A stretch of DNA of 64,000 bases from Tulasnella sp. 424 (GCA_019633425.1 WSUB01000158.1:28968-92967), one strand, 5' to 3'. Counted from the stretch's first letter, positions 48,341 through 60,157 are shown. Notes: generated from the letters alone by a model not told the origin. Translations and numbers: made by a program.

Positions 48341-49008
48341 GAGGGTGGATTGGGTATTTCAGGGTGGGTGTGTTTTATAATTCGAGCGAGGTTGTTCGAC
48401 GCAAGCGCTGACGGGCCCGATTTGTTGCATTTACCTCCAGGTGGAATGTATAGTGGCGTATGAGCTACCTATATGCACACACTCATAAATGGCCTTCAAT
48501 CGACTTGAATATTGTGAGTTAGTTGCTGATGGACTGCTGGTCGGCATTGCAACGCCATCCATAGGGGACGCTGACGTTTGGTTGCCTCCCTCGTTTCCCG
48601 TCTTCGAAGGCCTCCAGTAAATTATCTAAATAATTTCAAAGCTCCTACGTACTCATCGTTCAACTCCACCCGTCTATCTATTGTTTCTCTCGCCCTGCTC
48701 GCTATTCATGCCAAAAACGATTTTGAAGTTCCGGGTTCGGCGAGTCGACGGCGACCGCGCGATACCGTGGAATCCGGGGCTTGGCGTCTCTCTCTCTTCC
48801 TCGTGCAATCTTCCTTTTCTCCGCTTGTTATCTCTCTCTTTCTCCTGCAATCTTCTTTTTCTCCGCTTGTTAGATCTCATCGTTATCCTGTGATCCCCCT
48901 TATCCCCTCGCTCTTGACCAAGTCCAAAGAGCCCCGCTACATACCTTTCGAGTGACCACATTTACCCACCTCATCACCGTCGTCTCGTCATCGTTCTCTA
49001 CGTCCACC
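48341..49008. other. Intergenic region, duplicated
   Basis: Duplicate of 39980-40609. It contains a locally repeated TCTCTCTTTCTCCTGCAATC-like pyrimidine stretch near 48790-48860 and the peptide promoter core at about 48916-48957. No gene seen. Confidence 0.5.
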
Positions 49009-49276
49009 ATGCGGTTCTCTCTCACTGCTAAATACTTGCGTTGTGTCCGCTATAGCTAATGCAACACCAATACCTCATGTGCAAAAGCGAAGGAAAATGA
49101 ATTTTGCGTGGGCAAATAAATTGAGCAGGGAGGTTATATAATGTGAGATTGGAGGGTATTTATTTAGAAATTGTATTATAAGGATCACTTTACCAAATGG
49201 ACCAATAAGTGAACGAGGTGAAAGGGATGCTGCATCCAATCACAACCAGTTTTGCCCCCTTCCCGGGTGCAAATAG
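49009..49276 (+). pseudogene. Broken copy of secreted peptide 2 (copy 2B)
   Basis: Matches 40610-40880, but an insertion in the signal-peptide codons (after MRFSLTA) breaks the frame and leads to a stop. A later TAA lies before the intron site. The exon 2 equivalent still reads GERDAASNHNQFCPLPGCK then a stop. It keeps the motif region but not a usable precursor. Confidence 0.7.
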
Positions 49277-49510
49277 TTGATTTACAAGCCATAGATTCTC
49301 AAGAGTACACTAGATCACTCCGATTTCTAATTGATGTGACATCTATGATGATTCAGAGCGAGGCGAGGCGAGGCTTAATGGGGGAGAAATGAGGTTGATG
49401 GCAATCAATCAACCACGCCGACGTGGTCAGTAATACTACTAGCTTATGGGTTCCGCACCTCATCCTCCGGCTAATGTATTGAAAGAGCTAAGGAAGCATA
49501 GCATTAATAT
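49277..49510. other. Intergenic region, duplicated
   Basis: Counterpart of about 40880-41060. No gene seen. Confidence 0.4.
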
Positions 49511-50645
49511 CCCCAACCGATTGTCAAGCGCAAATAGAAAACAACGCTCACCAAAGAGATGAGAGTGGGCATGCTTGGTCGCCTGTTGCGCTCAAGACCA
49601 GAACACGTTTCATATGGGCTCTATAGTGGATCACACGCAGGCATTTGAGGATGGCTGACACGGTTCCCAGTCTTGCCAATGATAACGGCCATCACAGCCG
49701 CTGCTAGACGCATACCCGACGGAGCCGTACCGCTCATAGCATGAGTAGTGATGTGGGTTAGTTTGACGGTCAACGTTAATCATGAAGGGATAAAGGAGAC
49801 ATACGAAGAGAAGAAGTCCTCCAAAGGCATATATTTACATCGCTAGCGGTGGTTGCGGGCTTGTCTTGAAGGACCTCTGGGAGGTGGAACCCTAGATTTC
49901 CCAAGATGGCTTCTGCAGTAGTACATCCGCTACCGTGGCTCACTGCGGCAACGATCTTCGAGGTTCCGAGATCGCAAATTCCACCCTCCAGGCTGTCTTG
50001 GATGATGTCGTTTTCAGGTTTGATATTCCCGTGAGCGATTGGTGGGTTGAGGGGAGGAAGGTGAGCAAGGCCACGAACGGCTCGAAGAGGCTATTTGTTT
50101 ACCAAAAGTACAGGATGAAAGAACGGAGCATCGGTATCGAACATAACGAAAGGTGTTCATAGCAAACCCACTTACAAGCTTGACTTTCTCCCCCCTCGAA
50201 AGGTCAGGATGAGATATGATATACGATACCAAATTCCCCTTCCGACACCACGGTAAAAGCAGCATCGGATCTCCAGTGCTACTGATCTGAAAGGACAAGA
50301 TGTTGGGATGCTTTACTATCGCCCAAATAACAGTTTCCCGCCTAATCCTCTGTTTAGACTGAATATAAACGTAAGATCATTCGATTGGGTTAAGGGAGGC
50401 ATCTCGAATCTCGAAGCTAGAGCTTTCGCGAGAGCACTCACCGTCAGAAACGGTGCCCTGGAGATGTTCACCCTCTCCGGAAGCGTAATTCGCTTGATTG
50501 CCACTCTCAAAGGTGGTTCGCCCGGTCTCACCCATATGCCTCGACACACGTCGACAAAGTTCCTGCTGTAAGCTTCTCCCTAGGTACCTCCAAGGTCCCG
50601 GGGGCTCAGGAGGAAGGTGATTGTCGTAGACACTGATTCCGTGTA
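49511..50645 (-). pseudogene. Decayed TKL kinase, VYDNQLPPEL subfamily, copy M2
   Basis: Counterpart of the kinase at 41514-42720 in block B. Recognisable parts are VYDNHLPPEPPGPW (about 50630), VAIKRITLPE (about 50500), HGNIKPENDIIQ (about 50035) with the catalytic Asp changed to Asn, CDLGTSKIV (about 49980) and TASDV (about 49850). The 5' end is cut at about 50640, where the sequence switches to CDF 3' DNA, so the start codon is gone. A 4-bp insertion at the ASDVYAFGG block shifts the frame, and the loop region is disrupted. Probably non-functional. Confidence 0.75.
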
Positions 50646-51194
50646 CGTTGGATGCAGAGTGATGTTGCAAGCCTCCGTCGTGTGGCGGGCCATTCTAATC
50701 ATAGCTTTTTATGCTTTTTTAGTAGCAGCTCCAGTCCGGCAGGGCACCCACTAGTTCCGCAGTCCCCTCTAATCCGCCTCAAATGGGCCTTCCGTTCATT
50801 TTCTTATCCTATATTCCTTGCTCGACTAGTCCTTCTCCACCGCTCCTCGACTTCCTTCGTGCGTAATTGTATCTTGCATGTGTTTAGCTGTACCGTTATA
50901 CGCTAAGAGAGCCCACAGCCCTTATACCTTTCCAGAAACGAAATCAGTGTGTATGCAATGTCGAATTTCCGACGAGATAGACGCCTGACTTGTGTCGGGG
51001 GAAGGAAGAACCTCGGCTTCGGTGATGGTGGCGACTCAGGCACCCGCTCCACAGTTTGCGTTACATGACACCGCTTCCGGGCTTAGCTTCTCCGGGGTCC
51101 TAAGACCAAGTCCCAAGAGATGCCCTGCCACATATCTATCAAGTGATCTCAACCCACCACCACCGTAGCCTCGTCATCGTCCTCTACATCCATC
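50640..51194. repeat. Block C: CDF 3'-end remnant and promoter of peptide 1C
   Basis: Starts abruptly with the last CDF exons (CCGTGTACGTTGGATGCAGA, about 50640), fused to the kinase 5' end at the block B/C junction. It continues through the last CDF exon (GCAGCTCCAGTCCGGCAGGG, about 50726) to the peptide promoter core (about 51113-51168). Confidence 0.75.
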
Positions 51195-51426
51195 ATGCGT
51201 TTCTCCCTCATTGCTCTACTCGCCGTTGCGTTCGCTGTAACCAACGCTTCACCAATACCTGAAAAAGTACCAGCAGTATGTTTTCTTTCCCTTCATTTGC
51301 CCATTCAATCAGCCCACTTATGAGGCCCCCTCCCTGTTTTCGATTACGCCCATATAGCCCTCCGAACCTGATCACCCTGCTCCTGAGGTTGCAGGGGGTT
51401 GTGCTTGGTGCGGCGGTCCTTGGTGA
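51195..51426 (+). CDS. Small secreted peptide with CxxC tail, copy 1C
   Basis: Two exons (51195-51275, 51358-51426) encode 49 residues. The signal exon reads MRFSLIALLAVAFAVTNA then SPIPEKVPA. Exon 2 is PSEPDHPAPEVAGGCAWCGGPW. Frame and splice sites are intact. The mature part differs from 1A and 1B almost everywhere except the CxxC and the aromatic last residue. Confidence 0.7.
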
Positions 51427-53201
51427 GAGGGTGGATTGGGTATTCAAGGTGGGTGTGTTTGTGTATTACGAGCGAGGTTCTTCGACGCAAGCGCTGACGA
51501 GCCCGATTCGTCGCGTTGACCTCCAGGTGGAGTGTATAGTGGCGTAGGAGTTTACCTGTATGCACCCGCTCATCAATGGCCTTCAATTGACTTGACTATG
51601 GTGAGTTGGGTGCTGATGGACTGCTAGTCGGCATTGCAACGCCATAGGAGGAACGCTAACGTTTTTGGTTACCTCCCATCGTTTCTCCCCGCCCATCTAC
51701 TCCCCGTTTTCAACAGCCTCCAGTAAATGATCCAAATACTTTCAAAGCTTCTATGTACTCATCGTCCAACTTCACCCGTCCTTCTGTCATTTCTCTCTCC
51801 CTGCTCGTCCTCGGCGACTGCGCGATGCCGTGTAATCCGCGGCTTGGCGCCTCTCTTGCAATTTTCTTTTTCTCCGTTTGATATCTCTCGACTTTATCTT
51901 GTGACCCATTCCCTCTTATCCCCTCGGCTCATATGTTTCGTATTTCTCCTTGAATGCCTATGTATTTCCGAAGCTTTTGTCTGCGCCAATCTATCCTATT
52001 CGGGCTGTCTGTAGGGTCAGCCACTGAGGCTTAAGCTTGCTCCGCCATTTCAACTCGACCAAATCTGCTCTATTCGTCATTCTTCCCAAGCCACAAGCTC
52101 CACCATGTTTTGCGGCGCAAAGACATAAAATGCGCGCAACGACGTGTTCGCAACGAAGCTTAAGGTATTTAGGGTGGGTGCACTGCGTAATCAGATATGA
52201 CGCAAGGCAGGCACGGATGCCCGCTCGATCAACGAAATCCCTTGAAGCGGACGTTCGTGATCAGAGAGTTCCTGGTTATAAATCTCTTGTGTGAGCTACT
52301 TGGTCGGCTTCAACGTGTTTCTGCCCGAGCGGGTTCCATTTTTGGGTCCGCGGCTCTGTTAAGCCGAGAATATCATGTGGTGTCGGGCGTTGAAAGGAAC
52401 ATTTCCGGAGCCGAGTGCCATTTGAAATCTCGTTTCCAGTCGGAGAAAGCGTCGTCCACTAAAGGTTCAAGTGGAGAGGAAGGATCACTTTTCAAGTCTC
52501 TATTATTCACCTTTCGCGCTGATACGAGACTCAAATGACTTTCAGCCTGGACACTTCGACGGACCTTGATGCATAGTCCTTATCGTTGTCCCGGTCAGAT
52601 TCTCTATCAGCTAGCCATCGGAGGCTTTTAGAGCCCTCGGATCCACATACGCTATAACTTGGTCGGCGGTGATACTTTTATCACTCACGAGTTGACTACA
52701 GTGCTATGAGCGGACATAACGGAGAACAGACGGACATGTTGACTTCTGACGCCTCGCTGCCACCTGTCGCCAACCCTTGATCACATCCGCACGATCTAAT
52801 CATCCCAGCCACATCAACGGGGTTTCATCAAGATAAACCGGGCGCTTCAAAGGCTCAATTTGAAGCAGCTGCGTTGAACCTCGTGAAACGCGGTTGACAT
52901 CGCTTACCCAGGAACACGACGCCTCATGGTCAACACATAAACAGCGTTGGTGGGCCACTCTCTGGTCATCAGATAGAAGTTATAATGACCTTCTACAGGA
53001 CCTGATAAGAAGATTGGACTCGTTGGTTCCGCTCTGCATCTGCAGCGGCCCATACCCTGGCCCTCACAGGCCTTCAAGGCGGAACGTGGGCAGTTGATCT
53101 TCCCACCTTTTCCGATACTTAAAATGGCGGTTTATCGATCGCACGTCTTCGATAGACCAAACGTCCCCTTTCCTCTCAGCCGAACACCATCTCTAAAGAA
53201 C
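51427..53201. other. Intergenic region between peptide 1C and kinase P1
   Basis: Up to about 51930 this is block C flank, matching 39980-40500. After that it is unique. The frame at 52197-52538 has no recognisable features. From about 52680 it resembles the upstream regions of kinases P2 and P3 (shared ACATAACGGAGAA-like and GTTGACTTC-like stretches), so this is the kinase promoter. Confidence 0.45.
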
Positions 53202-54410
53202 ATGTCGCAGGACCAGAACCCTGAAATCGAATCCCTAGTTGGACCCGGTTATCGGATCTACGACAATCAACTCCCTCCTGAGCTACCCGGGACCCTCGAG
53301 GTACCTAGAGAGAAGCTTGCAGCAGGATCCTTTGCGGACGTGCATCACGGCAAATGGGTGAGACCAGGCAAACCGCCGATGACCGTTGCCATCAAGCGAG
53401 TTACGATTCCCGGCAAGAACATCCCCGATGCACAGTTTCGGACGGTGAGCGCTATCACAAAAACTCTAGCTTCAAGAAGCCTTTCTCCCCATCGAATTAT
53501 TCCACTGATTTCCCCCTTTCGGCCGAACAGAGGATTAAACGGGAGACCGTTATTTGGGGGATGGCGAAGCATCCCAACATCCTGCCTTTTATCGGGTATC
53601 AAATAGATAGCAAAGGCACCCCACTGCTAGTCTCGCCGTGGTGCCAGAACGGAAATCTGTCATCGTATCTCAAAGCTCGCCCGAACCTTCCTAGGGCGGA
53701 GAAAATCAGACTTGTAAGTTGGTTTTGTTACGATCACCTTTCGTTGTGTCCGATTACCGAAGCTCCGTTACCGACGTTCTATTCCTTTTATTTTTTTTTA
53801 TGTTATGGCGAACGAATAGCTCCATGGCGCCGCTCGTGGTCTTACGCATCTCCATACCCTCCCCACACCTATCGTTCACGGGGATATCAAACCCGAAAAC
53901 ATCATCATCCAAGACGACCTGGAGGCCGGACTTTGCGATTTTGGAATCTCAAAGATCGTCGTCGCCGTGGGCCAGCGTACCGGACTTACAACAACTGGCA
54001 ACACCCTTGGATCGGGTGGGTTCCAAGCTGCAGAGATCCTTGACGGCGAACCCGCAACCACCGCTAGCGATGTATTCGCTTTCGGAGGAGTTATTCTCGC
54101 CGTGAGTTCCCAATCATTTAACTCCTATCCTGTCTCACCTTCGCTTAATATCGCCGTTGGCTATCAAACCTACTCCGTCACGGTTCAGGCTATGAGCGGC
54201 AAAGCTGCATTCGAGGGCCAGTCTTCCGTGAAGGCTCTGATTGCCGTGATGGGTGGGCAAACTCCGAAACGTAGTGACCATCCCCTATTGCTCGATACAG
54301 ACCCACTGTGGATCCTATTGGAGGAGTGTTGGGTTCTCCAGCCCGAAGGGCGTCCAGGTATGCCCACCGTCCTGTCAAAGGTGAACTTCGCTGTCTATTG
54401 CGCTCGATAA
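53202..54410 (+). CDS. TKL-type kinase, VYDNQLPPEL subfamily, copy P1
   Basis: Exons are 53202-53444, 53531-53713, 53820-54101 and 54189-54410. The start is MSQDQNPEIESLVGPGYRIY. The loop is AAGSFADVHHGKW, with VAIKRVTIPGK, KHPNILPFIGYQ, LVSPWCQNGNLSSYL, IVHGDIKPENIIIQDDLE (about 53870), CDFGISKIV, GGFQAAEILDGE (AAE for APE) and SDVFAFGGVIL. The C-lobe is MSGKAAFEGQSS and ends EECWVLQPEGRPGMP. All catalytic residues are present. An upstream in-frame ATG at 53124 exists, but its codons align with the non-coding leader of P2 and P3, so 53202 is preferred. Confidence 0.82.
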
Positions 54411-56151
54411 TCGATTTGAGATATTGATGCTACGCTTTTTAAACTTCTTTCGACACTTTAGCTCAAAGATGAGATGTAGAATCCAAGGCTAGTAGTATTA
54501 CTGACGACGCGGGATGGCTGATCCATTGTCGTAAACCATCATTTGTCCTCCCTTACGTCGAGCTGAGCATCGAAGCATCACCAATGTGATATTATCTGGA
54601 ATTAGAATAATTTGGTGTGCTTTTGGGGAGCTCTGGCTTGTGTCGGGAACGGGGTAAGGAAGCCGGTTGTGACACGCAACGTCCCATTCACCTTGTTCAA
54701 ATTCACCCGTTGGACGAGCTCTATAGTCAATAGCACTTCAGACAGATTCGAATTGGTGACGAGGAAAGAGATGAAAATGTTGAGCAGGATCCAGAGGAGC
54801 GACAGGGTGGTGATAATGATGATGATCTAAATTTATAGGTTGATGATGATAATCTAAATTTATTACAAGGGAGTACCTACGCTTCGCTGCGGTGTTCACT
54901 CAAGCCTCAAGTAAAAATCCCGCTAAATGTTGACCGTAAATTCTATAAGTACAGGTTACGACGGAAATACCGGTGATAATCATGGAGGACATGAAGGGTG
55001 TAGGGGATACCAAAAGAAAGAGTGAGTGAATGAAGTGGTAGGGGGGCATGGATGGGTCACGGAAGCGGGTTAAATAGACCTCCAAAGGTCAAAGCGGACG
55101 CGAAGCAGCGGAGGGCGCATAGATGAGTGGATGTCATGGATCGGCCAAAGCGATGTTTGGGGAGAGAGCGATCGAGGAAACAGGTTGATCAAGGCCAAAG
55201 AACCACTCAGGCAGCGGGGCTTGGGGAACACATGATCATACTCACTCACAGAGAGAACAAAGGATAGTGTTGAAGCGCAATCCAAGCCTAACAATATCAC
55301 TCAACGAAATATACATATATGGTCAGCTGACAAAAAAGGCGGTAGGCTCAGAGAGGCGGAGAGGGGAAGGGAGGGCATTGAAGCAAAGGGGTGCCTGCAG
55401 GCACAGAGGTAAGTTATGTAAGCATTTCTCTGGAATTTCGCGAGGAGGCGACAAAGTCGACGATTTCTTTAACCATATGGGTGACGCGCGAGCAGACTGC
55501 CGTGGGACGTCAAGGGGGGACAGTACCCCAGATACCCCGCTTACAACTAGTATCTACCAGAGGAAGTGAAGAGAATGAGAACATCGGTCGGTTACAATCA
55601 AGAGTGGAGATTACGTCTCCGTATCGAAGTGATGTGCATCTAGGTCCACAGTCAGGAGCTAAATTTATAGGTTTAGTGATGCGGACCGGCGGACCTAACG
55701 GAGAAGACACGGGGATGTTGGCTTCACTGCCACCTATCGCCTATCGTTGATCATCATCATATCTGCACGATCTAAGCATCCGAATGCATCAACAGGATCA
55801 CAACGGGGTAAATTGGGCGACTCGAGGCAGCTGCACAGAACCCGGCGAACGCCGGCATCCCTTCCCCAGAAACACGACCTCTCCTCATGGTCAACACAGC
55901 GTTAGTGGGCTACTTTCTGGTCATGAATGGAACTCCGGGATTCAAAATGACCTTCTACAGTGCCTGATAAGAAGACTGAACGCCTTGGTTTCGTTCTGCA
56001 GCCGCACCGCCGCCCTACCCTTCACATGACTTGAAGGCGGATGTGTGCAGTTTTCCCACACCCCTTCGATATTTAAAATGAGTCTTTCCCGAGTGTAAGT
56101 ATTCACTACACCACCCTACCCCCTTCTTCTCAGTCACAACATCTCTAGGTT
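54411..56151. other. Intergenic region between kinases P1 and P2
   Basis: No supported gene. Near 54800-54870 there is a short repeat of GATGATGAT and ATCTAAATTTAT. The stretch from about 55655 begins the tandem unit that holds P2 and is repeated from about 57925. Its last 450 bp resemble the P1 and P3 promoters. Confidence 0.5.
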
Positions 56152-57395
56152 ATGTCCCACAACCAGAACGCCGAGGTTATGTCCCACAACCAGAACGCCG
56201 AGGTTATGTCTCCCAACGAGAACGCCGAAATCGATTCCGTGGTTGGACCCGGTCATCGTGTCTACGACAATCAACTCCCTCCTGAGCTTTCCGGGACCCT
56301 CGAGGTACCTGCTCAGAAGCTCACAGCCGGGTCTTTTGCCGAAGTGTATCAAGGCAAATGGTTAAGACCGGACGAACCGCCAGTCATTGTGGCAATCAAG
56401 CGAGTTACCCTTCCCGGAAAGAACATCCCCGAGGAGCAGTTTCGGACGGTGAGCGCTCTCGCGAAGGCTGTCCTGTTCTCCTTCAACCCAATGGATTATT
56501 TTACCACCTGTCTTTCTGGCCGAACAGAGGATTAAGCGAGAGACCGTTATTTGGGCGATGGCGAAGCATCCCAACATCTTGCCCTTCATCGGGTATCAAA
56601 TAGACAGCAGGGGCATCCCAATGCTGGTTTCGCCGTGGTGCCAAAACGGGAATTTGGCAACGTATATCAAAGCTCGTCCTAACCTTTCGAGGCCAGAGAG
56701 AGTCAAACTTGTAAGTAGGTTTTGCTACGGACAGCTCCCACCGTGTCCGGTACCGATACTCGGGTCTTATTTGTCTTTTATTTGGTGAACGAATAGCTCC
56801 ATGACGCCGCTTGTGGCCTTATGTACCTTCATACCCTCGTCCCACCCATCGTTCACGGGGATATCAAACCCGAAAACATCATCATCCAAGACAACCTGGA
56901 GGCTGGGCTTTGCGATTTTGGAATCTCAAAGATCGTCGTCGTCGCGGGCCAGCGTAGCGGACTTACAACAACCGGCAGCACCCTTGGAACGAAAGGGTTC
57001 CAAGCCGCAGAGGTCCTTCAAGACGAACCCGTAACCACCGCGAGCGACGTGTATGCCTTTGGAGGAGTTATTCTCTTCGTGAGTTTAATTTTATTTACCC
57101 ATACAACATCTTATTACCAACATTGACCGTTAAACTAACTCGCATCGCTGGTCAGGCTATGAGCGGTAAAGCTCCATTCGAGGGCAAGTCTACTGCGGCG
57201 GTTGTGATGGCCGTGATCACTGGCAGGACTCCGCTCCGTAGAGAACATCCTCTATTGCCTCCCACGGACTCAATGTGGGGCGTATACGAAGCGTGTTCTG
57301 TTCTCAAGCCCGAGGGGCGACCAAGTATGCCCGTTCTCGTCCCGAAGGTGGGCGTTGCTTTCTATTTGCGTTCGACAATCGATTCAGGGTATTGA
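56152..57395 (+). CDS. TKL-type kinase, VYDNQLPPEL subfamily, copy P2
   Basis: Same four-exon plan as P1; exon 1 is 56152-56448 and exon 2 starts at 56528. The N-terminus is a 9-residue tandem repeat (MSHNQNAEV twice, then MSPNENAEI). It is followed by VVGPGHRVYDNQLPPELSG, loop TAGSFAEVYQGKW, VAIKRVTLPGK, KHPNILPFIGYQ, VHGDIKPENIIIQDNLEAG, CDFGISKIVVV, TKGFQAAEVLQ, SDVYAFGGVIL, MSGKAPFEGKST and a short tail ending TIDSGY. Catalytic residues are complete. It is almost identical to P3 in coding and flanking DNA. Confidence 0.85.
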
Positions 57396-58443
57396 AGCTA
57401 TGCCTTTTAACCTTTAAATACATTAGCTGAAAGAGGAGATGTCGGGCCCATAAGCTAGTAGTACCACTGGCTGAGTAGGGGTGGCTGATTCGCTGCCATA
57501 AGCCTCGGATTCTCCCCCTTTGCCCTTCACCTTGCCTTGAAGCATCACCAATGTAATCTTCGTGGGTAGTTAGAAAGATTAAGTGTACTTGCAAGAAGCT
57601 ATGGCTCGTGAATCATCTGTTTGCATCCGGGAAGCGGGCAAAAAACTAGCTCCGAGACGCGACATGCCACTCACCTCGTTTAGCCATTGGAGTGTAACGA
57701 TTTGGTGAAAGCGGTCCTCATATTACCATTTGTAAACAAATCTTTGTTACCCACGTGCTCACCTGAAAACAAGGACTGATGCGGTCCCGCTGTATGAGCA
57801 TTAGGTTGAGATTTCGTCATGGCTTACAGAAAGTTTGCGAAGCAAATAACTGTGCCATTCATACAAAGTGGAAACCAGATTGGGAATGGGAGAGGAGGGA
57901 ACTGCACCAAGGTCGTATAATGATGATGATCTAAATTTATAGGTTTAGTGATTGCGCACCGGCGGACCTAACGGAGAAGACACGGGGATGTTGACTTCAC
58001 TGCCACCTATCGCCTATCGTTGATCGTCATCGTATCTGCACGATCTAAGCATCCGAACGCATCAAAAGGATCTTAACGGGGTAAATTGGGCGCTTCAGAG
58101 ACTCGACTCGAGGCAGCTGCGCAGAACCCGGCGAACGCCGGCATCCCTTCCCCAGAAACACGACCTCTCCTCATGGTCAACACAGCGTTAGTGGGCTACT
58201 TTCTGGTCATGAAATGGAACTCCGGGATTCAAAATAACCTTCTACAGTGCCTGATAAGAAGACTGAACGCCTTGGTTTCGTTCTGCAGCCGCACAACCGC
58301 CCTACCCTTCACATGACTTGAAGGCGGATGTGTGCAATTTTCCCACACCCCTTCGATATTTACATAAGATGAGTCTTTCTCGAGTGTAGGTATTCCCTAC
58401 ACCACCCTGCTCCCTTCTTCTCAGTCGACACCATCTCTAGGTT
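57396..58443. repeat. Tandem-unit junction and promoter of kinase P3
   Basis: Unit 1 runs from about 55655 to 57922, and unit 2 from about 57923 to 60520. The join is near 57920, where the kinase 3' flank (AGGGAACTGCACCAAGGTCG) meets the promoter-side sequence (ATCTAAATTTATAGG). The empty site of the mobile element found in unit 2 lies at 57845-57848. Confidence 0.75.
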
Positions 58444-59705
58444 ATGTCGCAGGACCAAAACCTGTCCCACAACCAGAACGCCGAGGTTATGTCCCACAAC
58501 CAGAACGCTGAGGTTATGTCTCCCAACGAGAACCCTGAAATCGATTCCGTGGTTGGACCCGGTTATCGTGTCTACGACAATCAACTCCCTCCTGAGCTTT
58601 CCGGGACCCTCGAGGTACCTGCTCAGAAGCTCACAGTAGGGTCTTTTGCCGAGGTGTATCAAGGCAAATGGATAAGACCGGACGAACCGCCAGCGATTGT
58701 GGCAATCAAGCGAGTTACTCTTCCCGGAAAGAGCATCCCAGAGGAGCAGTTTCGGACGGTGAGCGCTCTCACTTCCAGCTGTCTTGCTCCCCCTCAACCC
58801 AATGGGTTATCTCACCACCTTTCTTTCTGACCAAACAGAGGATTAAGCGAGAGACCGTTATTTGGGCGATGGCGAAGCATCCCAACATCTTGCCCTTTAT
58901 CGGGTATCAAATGGACGACACTGGCGTCCCAATGCTGGTTTCGCCGTGGTGTGAGAATGGGAATTTGTCAACGTATATCAAAGCTCGTCCTAATTTTCCG
59001 AGGCCAGAGAGAGTCAAACTCGTAAGTAGGTTTGCTACGAACACCTCTCACTGTGTCCGGTACCGATCCTCCGCTCTTGTTTATCTTCTATTTTGTGAAC
59101 GAATAGCTCCATGGCGCCGCTTGTGGCCTTACGTACCTTCATACCCTCGTCCCACCCATCGTTCACGGGGATATCAAACCCGAAAACATCATCATCCAAG
59201 ACAACCTGGAGGCTGGGCTTTGCGATTTTGGAATCTCAAAGATCGTCGTCGTCGCGGGCCAACGTAGCGGACTTACAACAACCGGCAGCACCCTTGGAAC
59301 GAAAGGGTACCAAGCCGCAGAGGTCCTTCAAGACGAACCCGTAACCATCGCGAGCGACGTGTATGCCTTTGGAGGAGTTATTCTCTTCGTGAGTTTAATC
59401 TTATTTATCCATACTACATCTTATTACCAACATTGACCGTTAAACTAACTCGCTTCACTGGTCAGGCTATGAGCGGTAAAGCTCCATTCGAGGGCAAGTC
59501 TACTGCGGCGGTTGTGATGGCCGTGATCACTGGCAAGACTCCGCCCCGTAGAGAATATCCTCTATTGCCTCCCACGGACTCAATGTGGGACGTATACGAA
59601 GCGTGTTCTGTTCTCAATCCCGAGGGGCGACCAAGTATGCCCGTTCTCGTCCCGAAGGTGGGCGTTGCTTTCTATTTGCGCTCGACAATCGATTCAGGAT
59701 ATTGA
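58444..59705 (+). CDS. TKL-type kinase, VYDNQLPPEL subfamily, copy P3
   Basis: Sister of P2. The N-terminus is MSQDQNLSHNQNAEV, then MSHNQNAEV and MSPNENPEI, one partial repeat unit more than P2. Loop TVGSFAEVYQGKW, VAIKRVTLPGK, HPNILPFIGYQMDD, VHGDIKPENIIIQDNLEAG and CDFGISKIVVV are present. GYQAAEV replaces GFQAAEV. The C-lobe is as in P2, ending TIDSGY at 59705. Intact and presumably active. The few differences from P2 point to a recent duplication. Confidence 0.85.
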
Positions 59706-60157
59706 AGCTATGCCTTTTAACCTTTAAATACATTAGCTGAAAGAGGAGATGCCGGGCCCATAAGCTAGTAGTACTACTGGCTGAGTAGGGGTGGCTGATT
59801 CGCTGCCATAAGCCTCGGATTCTCCCCCTTTACCCTTCACCTTGCCTTGAAGCATCACCAATGTAATCTTCGTGGGTAGTTAGAAAGATTAAGTGTACTT
59901 GCAAGAAGCTATGGCTCGTGAATCATCTGTTTGCATCCGGGAAGCGGGCAAAAACTAGCTCCGAGACGCGACATGCCACTCACCTCGTTTAGCCATTGGA
60001 GTGTAACGATTTGGTGAAAGCGGTCCTCATATTACCATTTGTAAACAAATCTTTGTTATCCACGTGCTCACCTGAAAACAAGGACTGATGCGGTCCCGCT
60101 GTATGAGCATTAGGTTGAGATTTCGTCATGGCTTACAGAAAGTTTACGAAGCAAATA
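59706..60157. other. 3' flank of kinase P3
   Basis: Near-identical to 57396-57848. It ends at the insertion site of the mobile element. No gene seen. Confidence 0.6.

Noticed and set aside
39742..51426. Secreted peptides as basidiomycete mating pheromones
   Set aside because: They have a signal peptide and end in Y or W, not in the CaaX box of farnesylated pheromone precursors; no STE3-type receptor is in the window.
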